This document shows, one piece after another, positions 55,745-63,898 of a stretch of 64,000 bases of DNA. The number at the start of each line of letters is the position of its first letter. Positions within the stretch are counted from its first letter, which is position 1. Origin of the DNA: an uncultured Ruminobacter sp. (GTDB lineage Bacteria; Pseudomonadota; Gammaproteobacteria; Enterobacterales; Succinivibrionaceae); NCBI GenBank assembly GCA_902764345.1, contig CACWVT010000002.1, positions 24,999 through 88,998 on the forward strand. The letters are read 5' to 3'. The notes beneath the pieces are model-generated. The model saw only the letters and a list, made by a program, of their open reading frames with translations. It was not told where the DNA came from and did no database searches. Made by a program: the position numbers and the translations under genes.

Positions 55745-56695
55745 TTATCCTCCGATTCTTTTCATTTCACAGTTTATTCTGAGATTATCAGATCCGTCGC
55801 GATAGCTTGCGGGTTTGGAGGCTATCGCCCTGCGCAGGACATCCGCGGTATCCTTCACGCCGAGTCCCCGTATGCCGAACTCCCGGCTACCGAGAAGGCA
55901 CGGCCGCACCCTGCCGTCAGAAAGCACCCTGATGCGGTTGCAGCTTTTACAGAAGCACGCCGTCATCGGTGAAATAATGCCGATGTTACCGGGAGATCCC
56001 TGACGGTGATACATCACCGCCGGACCTTCACCGTAATCCGGAATTTTTTCAAGATCGGGAAGAGCCCGGAATACCAGTTCCTTAGAAACAAAGCTTTTCA
56101 GATAGTCACTTCCGGTAAGTCCGAACGGCATCAGCTCTATAAAGCGAAGATCCACCGGAAGCCGTTCGGTAAGCTCCGCCAGTCTCCGGACTGCCTCCTC
56201 GCTGTCATTGACGCCGTGAAGAAGCACGGCATTGATTTTTACCCGCTTAAAGCCGGTCGCCACGGCTTTCCCGATTCCGTCCAGCACTGTTCGAAAACCG
56301 TCGATGCCGGTTATTTTTTCAAAAACGGCTTCATCGGCGGTATCAAGACTTACGTTGACGTGAGTGACGCCGGCATCGTACAGACTTCCGGCAAGACGCC
56401 CCAGAAAAAAGCCGTTGGTGGTAATACCGAGCTTTTGAGGATTCGCAACGGTCCTCACGGTCTCACAGATCTCCGAAATATCACGTCTTACAAGCGGCTC
56501 TCCCCCGGTAAGGCGAATTGCGGTACAGCCAATCTCGGACGCAGCCTGAGCAATCACCGCGATTTCGCGGAGCGAAAGCTCATCCGGAGCGGAACAGCCG
56601 TTCCGTCCCGCATGACAGTATAAGCATCTGAAATTGCATCTCTGGGTCAGCGAGAGACGCAGATAGTTAATCTTTCTGGAATATTGATCTTCCAC
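55745..56695 (-). CDS. moaA: GTP 3',8-cyclase
   Basis: A radical-SAM enzyme that starts molybdopterin synthesis from GTP. The 316 residues carry the N-terminal CNFRCLYC cluster motif, RLTGGEPLVRRD, NVSLDTADE and a second C-terminal cluster (CKSCNRIRVLSDGRVRPC). The protein ends in the functional Gly-Gly tail (MKRIGG). Followed by moaC at 5 bases. MoaD, MoaE and MoeB are not in the window and must be encoded elsewhere. Confidence 0.95.
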   Translation of the reverse strand: MEDQYSRKINYLRLSLTQRCNFRCLYCHAGRNGCSAPDELSLREIAVIAQAASEIGCTAIRLTGGEPLVRRDISEICETVRTVANPQKLGITTNGFFLGRLAGSLYDAGVTHVNVSLDTADEAVFEKITGIDGFRTVLDGIGKAVATGFKRVKINAVLLHGVNDSEEAVRRLAELTERLPVDLRFIELMPFGLTGSDYLKSFVSKELVFRALPDLEKIPDYGEGPAVMYHRQGSPGNIGIISPMTACFCKSCNRIRVLSDGRVRPCLLGSREFGIRGLGVKDTADVLRRAIASKPASYRDGSDNLRINCEMKRIGG

Positions 56696-56711
56696 CGTAT
56701 TCCGCCTTCAC

Positions 56712-57728
56712 TCAGTATCTTCCGAAGGTGCAGTTCGGATAATGACATGTCTCGCACCTCTGGCACAGTCCGCCGCATCCGAGTCTTATCAGATCATCCC
56801 GCGTGAATTTTCTGCCGGTAAAAATCTGCGGCAGCAGCACGTCCAGCGTGGTAACGGGAAGGGCTATGGCTGCGCCGGGAACTCCCAGCACCGTCACCTC
56901 TCCAAGGTAAGCCGTCAGAGTCATGTTCCCCGGCTGCGCCGGCATACCGTGGGAAAGAACGTCAGCTCCGAGCCGTCTTACGGCGGCTGGTGTCAGATCG
57001 TCGGGATCCACAGACATGCCTCCCGTGAATATCAGAAAATCCGCTCCCTTGGCGAGATAGTCTCCGGCAGCATCCGTAATCATTGAGACGTCGTCATCGC
57101 ATAATGTTGCCCCCAGTATCTCCGCAGGATATTTTTTCAGTTTGGCTCTTAATACCGGCTCAAATCTGTCCCTGATCCTGCCGTGATAGACCTCGGATCC
57201 GGTAATGATGATGCCGACCTTCATTTTCCTGTAGGGCAGCACCTCAAAAAGACCGCGCTGTCCGCAGAGTCTCTCAGCTTCCAGTATGTTCTCCTCCTTC
57301 GTTGTCAGAGGTACAATCCTCATGGAGGCAAGCTTCATTCCCGGCTTTACCGGATAATGATTCGGAAGACATGACACGGTTACGTCGTCAATGTGATTCA
57401 CTTCATCAAGGAGATCCGTATTCACGATAAAGAGACCTTCCCTGTCAGCAATCATTACGGTCTTTCCCTCTGAAGGACCTTCGTAATGAGTTCCGTCAGC
57501 CGCCGTAGCGGCGGCAAGTCTCAGTGCGCAGTCATCCTCATGAACCTCCCTTACGGATTCATCCCAGACGAACACGTGACGTTTACCTATATTTAAGAGA
57601 TGCTCGACATCCTCTTCCCTGATGACGGCGTTTCTTTTGAACGCCACCCCCTTGAAACCGTCACGCATTTCGGTAATGTCATGACAGAGCTTCATGCCGA
57701 CGGCATCCCTGACATCAATCTTTTTCAT
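56712..57728 (-). CDS. Molybdopterin-binding (MogA/MoeA-like) protein with Cys-rich tail
   Basis: A 338-residue protein seen next to molybdenum genes in strict anaerobes; the exact step is unknown. Residues about 170-310 form a MoCF_biosynth domain (VGIIITGSEVYHGRIRD, FLIFTGGMSVDPDDLTPAAVRRLG, GVPGAAIALP). The first 160 residues are an MoeA-like or SAF-type region (MKKIDVRDAVGMKLCHDITE). The last 20 residues contain five cysteines (CGGLCQRCETCHYPNC), a possible Fe-S or zinc site. Between moeA and moaA, so probably a molybdate insertion or sensing partner. Confidence 0.75.
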   Translation of the reverse strand: MKKIDVRDAVGMKLCHDITEMRDGFKGVAFKRNAVIREEDVEHLLNIGKRHVFVWDESVREVHEDDCALRLAAATAADGTHYEGPSEGKTVMIADREGLFIVNTDLLDEVNHIDDVTVSCLPNHYPVKPGMKLASMRIVPLTTKEENILEAERLCGQRGLFEVLPYRKMKVGIIITGSEVYHGRIRDRFEPVLRAKLKKYPAEILGATLCDDDVSMITDAAGDYLAKGADFLIFTGGMSVDPDDLTPAAVRRLGADVLSHGMPAQPGNMTLTAYLGEVTVLGVPGAAIALPVTTLDVLLPQIFTGRKFTRDDLIRLGCGGLCQRCETCHYPNCTFGRY

Positions 57729-57779
57729 AAAAACATTTCATAAAACAGCCCCTTTCAGCACGAATGAACGGGGCATCCG

Positions 57780-59000
57780 TTAAATCATAAAACCTTCAAG
57801 CACGTCTCCGGCACGTACCGGACCGTGCTCCGCAGGAACAATCACCATGAGATTGGCTCCCGCCATACTGCTTATCACCGCATTGCCCTGACCGGCAGAC
57901 GGTCTCATGCAGACGACTCCGTCCTCGATGCTCATTCTGCCTCTTAAGAGACGTTCACCTTTTGCCCCCTTTCCGAAATCACCGGTCATTCTGACCTTTA
58001 TGATTTCCTGAAGACAGTTCCTTTCACCGGCATACTTTCTCAGAAGCGGACGGGCAATGCAGTGAAAATTCGTCATGGCAGAGGCCGGATTACCGGAAAG
58101 TGCCATACACGGCTTTTTTCCGGAAAAACCGTAGGCGCATGCCATGCCGGGCTTCATCTTCACTCCGCGGCAGAGAATGTTCACACCGGCTTTTTCCATC
58201 GCATCGGGAACCACGTCATAATCCCCGGCGGAGACACCTCCGGTGATGATTAGCGCGTCATATTCATTCATGCAGGCCTTAATGAGAGCTGCCGTCCTGT
58301 CAGTGTCGTCACCGACCGTGCCGGCGTATCCTGCTTCAAAACCGCAGCGGGCAAGTTCCGCAAGAAACATATGACGGTTTGTATTGTAAATGCTGCTGCC
58401 CTGAAGCGGCTCTCCCACCTCGACAAGCTCATTGCCGGTGCTTATCACGGCAATACGGAGCTTTCTGTACACCTCGGTCTCCGCATATCCCTGAGAGGCT
58501 AGCAGACCAACCACTCCGGCATCGGCGACGGTTCCCTTTTCAGCAAGAACGGTTCCCGCCTTTACATCCTCGCCTGCTCTGATTACATTGCGGTTGTACT
58601 CCAGTGGCTCCGTAATGGTCACGGTATTTTCGTCAAATACCGTTTTCTCATACATCTGCACGCAGTCGGCTCCTTCCGGAATCGGAGCCCCGGTCAGAAT
58701 CTTCACGGCCTCGCCTTTGCCGAGTGCCCTGCCGGAAACATCCCCCGCCCTGGTCTCATATATGACCCTGAAGGTAACTGGACTGTCCTCCGAGGCACCT
58801 GCCGTGTCAGAGCTTCTGAACGCATAGCCGTCAAACGGAGATCTGTCATAATGCGGAATCATCATCCCGGCAACGACATCCTCGGCAATCACCCTGCCGA
58901 AAACTCCGGATATGTCCGCGGTTTCAGTATCGATAACTCCGGTTTCAGCGAGAAGCATGTCTCTTGTTTCCCGAAAGAAAAGTTTTTTTACCCCTTTCAT
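57780..59000 (-). CDS. moeA: Molybdopterin molybdotransferase
   Basis: Inserts molybdate into adenylylated molybdopterin. The 406 residues show HYDRSPFDGYAFRSSDT, the GxAVKILTGAPIPEGAD domain, VISTGNELV, the MoCF motif ALIITGGVSAGDYDVVPDAM and ALSGNPASAMTNF. The ATG at 59000 has GAGGAG at 6 bases and lies 10 bases after the modC stop; the longer in-frame GTG start is not needed. Confidence 0.93.
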   Translation of the reverse strand: MKGVKKLFFRETRDMLLAETGVIDTETADISGVFGRVIAEDVVAGMMIPHYDRSPFDGYAFRSSDTAGASEDSPVTFRVIYETRAGDVSGRALGKGEAVKILTGAPIPEGADCVQMYEKTVFDENTVTITEPLEYNRNVIRAGEDVKAGTVLAEKGTVADAGVVGLLASQGYAETEVYRKLRIAVISTGNELVEVGEPLQGSSIYNTNRHMFLAELARCGFEAGYAGTVGDDTDRTAALIKACMNEYDALIITGGVSAGDYDVVPDAMEKAGVNILCRGVKMKPGMACAYGFSGKKPCMALSGNPASAMTNFHCIARPLLRKYAGERNCLQEIIKVRMTGDFGKGAKGERLLRGRMSIEDGVVCMRPSAGQGNAVISSMAGANLMVIVPAEHGPVRAGDVLEGFMI

Positions 59001-59010
59001 TCTCATCTCC

Positions 59011-60078
59011 TCAAATATTTTCACGAAGAGGCATTACGGCATCATCCGGCACAAAAAGGCTTATCCTACTTCTGCCGTCATGATGCCAGCCGTCACCCGC
59101 GACCTGCCAGTAGAGAGGCAAATGGTCCCCGGAGCCTGCCGCTCCGAGCTCCACCGTTCGGCTGAACAGATTCTCCGTAACCCTGACAATGTCAAAATCA
59201 TAAAAACGTCCGCACACGCCGTCAGGTCTTTCAGCCCTGAGATCGTTCATGCGGATTCCGGCAGCGGTAATCCCGGAAGTCTCGGTATTTTCAGGAAGCT
59301 CCCTGCTGATTCCCCAGGCCGGAATATGCAAAATTCTGTTTCCATCCACGGTTGCGGGAGCTATGTTCTTTACACCTGTCAGTCTGGCTCCGCACACCGT
59401 ACGGGGATTTCTGAAAACTTCACGCACCGGCCCTGCCGTTTCGATCCTGCCGCCGTTCATTACGGCCACGCGGTCACTCAGTCTGTAGACCTCGTCACGG
59501 CTGTGGGATACCAGTATGACTGTTCTGCTGAAATCTCTCATGATGCCGTAAAGCTCATTCTCCACGGCAAAGCGCAGATGCTCGTCCAGTGCGGAGAACG
59601 GCTCATCCAGAAGGATTATCTCTGCCCCGTTAACCATGATTCTGGCGAGCGCCGTACGCTGCATCTGACCGCCGGAAATCTCCGAAGACATCAGATCGCA
59701 CACGTCTGTCAGATGGAGTCTTTCGATAACCTCATCCGTCATCCGTCTTTTTTCGGCAGCACCGTATCCGCCTCTCACGGAGGTCAGAATGTTTTCCCGC
59801 ACCGTCATGTTGGGAAACAGTGCATAATTCTGAAAAAGAAACCCCGTGTTCCGTTTCTGCGGAGGAATATTGATGCCCTTTTCCGAATCAAAAAGCACCC
59901 TGCCGTCCAGTACGATTCTGCCTCTGTCCGGCGTTGCCACGCCGGCTATGCAGCGCAGGGTCATGCTCTTGCCGCATCCTGACGCTCCGAGGAGTGAAGT
60001 AACGCCGTCACCGGCCTCAAATGAGACCTTCAGGCTGAAATTATCAAGCTTCTTTTCAATATCCACGGTAAGAGACAT
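59011..60078 (-). CDS. modC: Molybdate ABC transporter ATP-binding protein
   Basis: Drives molybdate uptake through ModB. The 355 residues have Walker A LGASGCGKSMTLR, a Q-loop FLFQNYALFPNM, the signature EISGGQMQRTALAR, Walker B IILLDEPFSALDEHLR and the switch His in LVSHSRDE. The C-terminal 120 residues are a MOP-like regulatory domain that may bind molybdate and cause trans-inhibition. The start codon follows the modB stop without a gap. Confidence 0.92.
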   Translation of the reverse strand: MSLTVDIEKKLDNFSLKVSFEAGDGVTSLLGASGCGKSMTLRCIAGVATPDRGRIVLDGRVLFDSEKGINIPPQKRNTGFLFQNYALFPNMTVRENILTSVRGGYGAAEKRRMTDEVIERLHLTDVCDLMSSEISGGQMQRTALARIMVNGAEIILLDEPFSALDEHLRFAVENELYGIMRDFSRTVILVSHSRDEVYRLSDRVAVMNGGRIETAGPVREVFRNPRTVCGARLTGVKNIAPATVDGNRILHIPAWGISRELPENTETSGITAAGIRMNDLRAERPDGVCGRFYDFDIVRVTENLFSRTVELGAAGSGDHLPLYWQVAGDGWHHDGRSRISLFVPDDAVMPLRENI

Positions 60079-60741
60079 TTAAATCTTCCTCCTGCGGTTT
60101 TCCAGCATGTTCATAAAAAACAGCACCGTGAATGAAATAAGCAGATTGATGAGAACCCACTTCATTGCCAGCTCGTCATTCTCCGTGCGCCACAGCTGAT
60201 ACACGGTGGTGGAAACCGTGGCGGTTTCTCCGGGTATATAACCTGACACCATGCTGGTGGCTCCGTATTCACCGAGCGCTCTCGCAAAGGACAGCACCAT
60301 GCCGGCGATTATCCCGGAACGGCACACGGGAAGCATCAGTCTCCAGAATATGAATGTTCCGCCGTGTCCCAGGGTTCTGGCTGCATCGGCAATGTTCGTG
60401 TCAAATGATTCGAAGGCCCCGCGACAGGAACGGTACATCAGAGGAAAACTTACGACCGAGGTGGCGATAACCGTTGACCACCAGGTCATGGTAAGCCTGA
60501 TGTCAAAGGTATTCATGAAGAATTCCCCGAACAGTCTGTGAGGACCCAGTCCCCTGAGCAGCAGATAGCCTATAACCGTCGGAGGAAGCACCAGAGGAAT
60601 CGTGAGAATCACGTCTAAAAATCCCTTGACCGCCCGCGGCAGTCTGGAAATGTAATAGGCGGCGGCCGTCCCGGCAAAGAAGATAATCACCGTAGAAATC
60701 AGGGCAATTCTCACCGAGTTGTATAACGGATAGAGATCCAT
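60079..60741 (-). CDS. modB: Molybdate ABC transporter permease
   Basis: The inner-membrane channel, about 220 residues with five to six helices. The ModC-coupling EAA loop is DAARTLGHGGTFIFWRLMLP, and the family motif LPPTVIGYLLL is present, followed by FARALGEYGATSMVSG. The ATG at 60741 has AGGTGG upstream and is preferred to a GTG three codons earlier. Between modA and modC. Confidence 0.93.
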   Translation of the reverse strand: MDLYPLYNSVRIALISTVIIFFAGTAAAYYISRLPRAVKGFLDVILTIPLVLPPTVIGYLLLRGLGPHRLFGEFFMNTFDIRLTMTWWSTVIATSVVSFPLMYRSCRGAFESFDTNIADAARTLGHGGTFIFWRLMLPVCRSGIIAGMVLSFARALGEYGATSMVSGYIPGETATVSTTVYQLWRTENDELAMKWVLINLLISFTVLFFMNMLENRRRKI

Positions 60742-60773
60742 TTCTTCCACCTGTCGTTTTCCTCCTCTGCAGG

Positions 60774-61703
60774 TTATCTGTCACCTGTCTTAAGTTCCGT
60801 TACGGAACTGTCTGAAACCGCCTTTTTTCCGTCACCGTCATCAGCCGGAGCCGGTTTAATGACGGTAAACCCGGCCTCCTCAAAGACTGAAGCGGCATCA
60901 GGGCTCTTCAGGTACTCAACCACGCTGCGGGCCTTATCCGCATGTACGGACTGCTTCAGCACGGCCACGGGATAAATCACCCGGCCGACAATCCCGGTAT
61001 CCGCCTCGTCGACGGCGGCAAGTCCTGCAGCCCTTGCATCGGTTGCATAAATGATCCCCGCATCTGCGGTACCTTCCCTTACCTGAGAGGTAATTTCCTT
61101 AACGTTGCTTCCGAGGGTAACGCTGCCAGATTCATAAAGATCCGCCGGCTTCATGCCGTAATAATCAAAAAGTTTCATGGCATACTGTCCTGCGGGAACA
61201 TCCGAATTTCCCACGGCAAGAAGCAGGCTGCGGCTTCTGACGGCTGCGGGAAGTTCCTCAAACCCTGCAACTTTCTTCGGATTCCCGTCGGCAACGGCAA
61301 GCACCAGTCTGTTCTCCAGAAGATCGGTACGGGTATCTCTCAGTACATATCCGCCTTCGTCCGTATCAAGCTGATTCATCTGCTTAGGTGATGCTGACAT
61401 GAAAATGTCACAGTATGCCCCTTCGGTTATCTGGGTTTTGAGTGTTCCGGATGAATCAAAGCTGAATACGATGTCCGTATCAGGATGTGCCTTTTCGTAT
61501 TTCTTCTCAATGGCGGAAAGTGTTTCCGTCATTGATGCCGCCGCAAAAAAGGTTATCCTTGTTTTCTGAAAATCCGCACCGGCGGAAGCTTTCACAGCCT
61601 TATCATCGTCACCGTTCCCGCATCCTGCGGCAAGCTGCAGCAGAAGAGCCGATGAAATAAGTAATGATGTTTTCCCAATATTAAAAAAAGTATTTCTAAT
61701 CAT
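60774..61703 (-). CDS. modA: Molybdate-binding lipoprotein
   Basis: The substrate-binding component. The 309 residues begin with a lipoprotein signal ending LAAGC (C28), so it is tethered in the periplasm. Oxyanion-binding signatures follow: FFAAASMTETL (Ser), FSFDSSGTLKTQI (Ser-Ser), and GIIYATDARAA. A charged Asp/Lys-rich C-terminal tail is present. The ATG lacks a good SD; an unusual leader precedes it at 61746-61803. Confidence 0.92.
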   Translation of the reverse strand: MIRNTFFNIGKTSLLISSALLLQLAAGCGNGDDDKAVKASAGADFQKTRITFFAAASMTETLSAIEKKYEKAHPDTDIVFSFDSSGTLKTQITEGAYCDIFMSASPKQMNQLDTDEGGYVLRDTRTDLLENRLVLAVADGNPKKVAGFEELPAAVRSRSLLLAVGNSDVPAGQYAMKLFDYYGMKPADLYESGSVTLGSNVKEITSQVREGTADAGIIYATDARAAGLAAVDEADTGIVGRVIYPVAVLKQSVHADKARSVVEYLKSPDAASVFEEAGFTVIKPAPADDGDGKKAVSDSSVTELKTGDR

Positions 61704-61745
61704 AAGTCAGATACCGTAGTCCGTTAAATGCCCGACCATACACCA

Positions 61746-61803
61746 CAAAAATTCCGTACAAAACGGAATCCGTAAGGCATCACCTCCTTCCCGTGATAAT
61801 GCC
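61746..61803 (-). promoter_or_regulatory. Candidate cis-regulatory leader of modA (SD-sequestering hairpin plus terminator)
   Basis: On the minus strand, after the MOSC-MogA stop, the first hairpin is GGCAT/ATGCC with CAC/GTG (61776-61803). It holds AAGGAGGTGAT (61779-61789), an 11-base perfect complement of the 3' end of 16S rRNA, in its loop and 3' arm. A second hairpin ATTCCGT/ACGGAAT (61751-61769) follows, with TTTTTG after it, a terminator. An 18-codon frame (ATG at 61780) overlaps both. This could be an attenuator that limits transport expression, or merely a terminator with a chance SD. Confidence 0.5.
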
Positions 61804-61820
61804 TTCAGTACGCAGTTATC

Positions 61821-62762
61821 CTATGAAGGACCACATTCGCCGTCTCTGCAGAGAAGGATGTTAAGACCGTGCTCAAGCTGAGACAGACAGACGTCAAGAC
61901 ATTCCCCGACGGCTTTTCTGCTGCCCGGAAGATTTACTATGAGAGTTCTGTTTCTGATGACGGATACTGCTCTTGAGAGCATGGCTCTCGGGGTTATCTT
62001 CATGGATTCAGCACGAATGGCTTCGGCTATTCCGGGAGCATTGCGTGTGGCCACGGCCATCGTAGCCTCCGGAGTCACATCCCTTGGCGCAAACCCCGTG
62101 CCTCCGGTGGTAATGATGAGGTTAACCCCCACCTCATCCGCAAGCCGTATGAGTTCTCCCTTAAGACGTTCCTCATCATCAGGAAGAAGGAGATACTCGA
62201 CAATCCTGTAGCCTTCAGCTGACAGACGTTCTCTCAGTAACGCCCCGCTCAGATCCTCCCGCAGGCCTGCGGCCCCCCTGTCGCTTAAGGTTATTACGGC
62301 AGCCGTAAGCGGTTCGTAATCCGTGATCATGACCCTGTCTCCCTCTCTGATTACTCCGCCCCTCAGAACTCTGGCGAATATTCCCTCACGGGGCATTATG
62401 CATTCCCCCATTCTTTTGAAGATGTCGCAGTGACTGTGACACTTTTTGCCTATCTGGGTTATTTCAAGCAGGCATTCACCGATTTCAAGACGCTGTCCCG
62501 TGGACAGAGTCTTAAGATCGTCAATGCCGTCAATGATGAGATTCTCGCCGAAGGCTCCGGGCTGAACGCCTGCGCCCTTTTGGTTGAAATCGCTGATTGC
62601 GGCTCTGGGCAGCAGACTTATCTGGCGGTGCCAGTTGCCGGCATGGGCATCATTTTCAATCCCCCAGTCCGCAATAAGTCTTGCTTCCGCAACCACGTCT
62701 TTGGCAGTTCCCCTGCGGGGACTGATACAGATACTGCTGACAGTACCGGTTATGGTGTTCAT
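61821..62762 (-). CDS. MOSC-MogA fusion (molybdopterin adenylyltransferase)
   Basis: A 313-residue fusion. Residues 1-150 are a MOSC domain (sulfur-carrier type: RLIADWGIENDAHAGNWHRQ, PGAFGENLIIDGI, IGKKCHSHCDIF with conserved Cys). Residues 152-313 are a MogA/MoaB domain (AVITLSDRGAAGLREDLSG, LIITTGGTGFAPRDVTPEAT) that adenylylates molybdopterin before MoeA. The fusion suggests coupled sulfur and cofactor maturation. It follows mobB by 55 bases. Confidence 0.87.
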   Translation of the reverse strand: MNTITGTVSSICISPRRGTAKDVVAEARLIADWGIENDAHAGNWHRQISLLPRAAISDFNQKGAGVQPGAFGENLIIDGIDDLKTLSTGQRLEIGECLLEITQIGKKCHSHCDIFKRMGECIMPREGIFARVLRGGVIREGDRVMITDYEPLTAAVITLSDRGAAGLREDLSGALLRERLSAEGYRIVEYLLLPDDEERLKGELIRLADEVGVNLIITTGGTGFAPRDVTPEATMAVATRNAPGIAEAIRAESMKITPRAMLSRAVSVIRNRTLIVNLPGSRKAVGECLDVCLSQLEHGLNILLCRDGECGPS

Positions 62763-62817
62763 TGTTAGTCTCTTTAAATTACTGTATGTTATGTTTTTTT
62801 ATTATATTATTCCGGTG

Positions 62818-63420
62818 TCATTTTTCTTCCGGACATTCCGCAACGTGCTTTCTGCATCCCCGGCAGAAGTTTCGGCAGGACTCGGGACGCGGAAGTCTTC
62901 CGACGGGAAGAATCAGATCCGGAACATTTTTTTCGGCCATGAAAACCAGCTTTTCCAGCCCCTCATCCGTAAGTGCGCTTAAAGCAGGAAGTTCCCCGAC
63001 GGAATACTGGGTATCAGCCAGAACCCCGGCAACGGCAAAGGTTTTTTCCGTAAGACGGTCAGACAGTTCACTCATGCTTCTGAGACACACGATGCGCGGA
63101 AGATTAAATTCATAGCCGCCTTCCACTATGCAGAAATCGGGGTTGCAGAAACTCATAATGGAAAGTGTTCTGTCAATGTCCTGACCACCCGGAAAAATAA
63201 AATCCGTCTCATTTCTGCCAAAGGCCGCCACCACGTCCGCTCCCGCCGCAGCGTGTCTTGCGGTATTTGACTTAGCGTTTCCGTCAAGGCTGAAGACCGG
63301 ACAGTTAATGCACTTTACGGTGCCGACACTGTAGCCCTTCTGTTTAAGTTTTCCTATGAGACGTTCAACGGTTGTGGTTTTACCGGATTTACGCACTCCG
63401 ACAATCTGAAAAACCTTCAT
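62818..63420 (-). CDS. mobB: MobB-type GTP-binding protein with Cys-rich tail
   Basis: Assists MobA in MGD formation, by family binding GTP. The 200 residues start MKVFQIVGVRKSGKTTTVERL (P-loop). The last 30 residues carry four cysteines (CRNFCRGCRKHVAEC) like the neighbouring MoCF protein, which suggests a metal or Fe-S site. The ATG at 63420 has GGAGG 12 bases upstream; an in-frame ATG at 63450 has none. First gene of the molybdenum operon. Confidence 0.82.
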   Translation of the reverse strand: MKVFQIVGVRKSGKTTTVERLIGKLKQKGYSVGTVKCINCPVFSLDGNAKSNTARHAAAGADVVAAFGRNETDFIFPGGQDIDRTLSIMSFCNPDFCIVEGGYEFNLPRIVCLRSMSELSDRLTEKTFAVAGVLADTQYSVGELPALSALTDEGLEKLVFMAEKNVPDLILPVGRLPRPESCRNFCRGCRKHVAECPEEK

Positions 63421-63701
63421 GACAGAAATTTTCCTCCCGTGGCGTGACATACGGCAGACATGCCGTCAGTCCGCCCTCTGCTCCTCCGAATATTAGCGTA
63501 ATTCATCACGTGCCGCATTACGGTTATCGGCTATTTTTGACATTGCACTGAATTTTTACCGCGGTTTGCGGCAAATACGTGGCGTCAGCACGTTTTATCT
63601 TACTTTTAAGTTTATCCGGGAGGCTTTTCGCCCAAACAGAAATCCGGGAATCCCTAATGCGGATTTTCCGAGTGCTGTCACCGTATTGCAGTACGTTAAG
63701 G
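63421..63701. other. Intergenic region upstream of mobB
   Basis: Holds the presumed promoter of the molybdenum operon on the minus strand (no convincing -10/-35). A short hairpin ACGGCA/TGCCGT lies at 63451-63466, and an AAATCCG/CGGATTT inverted repeat near 63640-63667. A Moco-type riboswitch could not be recognised. Confidence 0.3.
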
Positions 63702-63730
63702 TTGATGTGAAGCATTCTCTGTCTTATACT
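63702..63730 (+). promoter_or_regulatory. Promoter of the interrupted oxidoreductase
   Basis: TTGATG (63702-63707), 17-base spacer, TATACT (63725-63730); the start codon is about 40 bases downstream. Confidence 0.75.
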
Positions 63731-63769
63731 AACCGCCATTAATCGGTGCGGTTATGGCAGGATATTATT

Positions 63770-63898
63770 TTGGACAGAATTGTATATGACATTGCGGTAA
63801 TAGGTCTGGGACCGGCAGGTTCCACCTTTGCAAGACTGGTCGACAGCCGAAAACTCAGGGTTAACAACTGCTTGACTAAATCTATAAATAGTTTATAA
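63770..63898 (+). pseudogene. N-terminal fragment of an FAD-dependent oxidoreductase, cut by a mobile element
   Basis: From a TTG at 63770 with AGGA 9 bases upstream, the frame gives YDIAVIGLGPAGSTFARLVD, a typical FAD/NAD Rossmann motif (GxGxxG with the Ser variant). Around codon 30 (AGG at 63857-63859) the sequence turns AT-rich and loses similarity to such proteins, ending in a stop at 63896-63898 after about 42 codons. The rest of the gene probably lies beyond the element, outside the window. The exact family cannot be told from 30 residues. Confidence 0.65.

Noticed and set aside
56006-56623. 205-codon plus-strand ORF
   Set aside because: Antisense to moaA, which has both cluster motifs and the Gly-Gly tail.
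58912-59982. 356-codon plus-strand ORF
   Set aside because: It lies exactly opposite modC and moeA, which have all family motifs; an antisense shadow.
61778-61780. Short ORF of 18 codons in the modA leader as a real peptide gene
   Set aside because: The SD core is only about 2 bases from the ATG, too close for normal initiation; kept only as part of the leader finding.
63421-63701. Moco riboswitch before the molybdenum operon
   Set aside because: The short hairpins present do not build the multi-stem Moco motif as I know it; a covariance-model search would decide.
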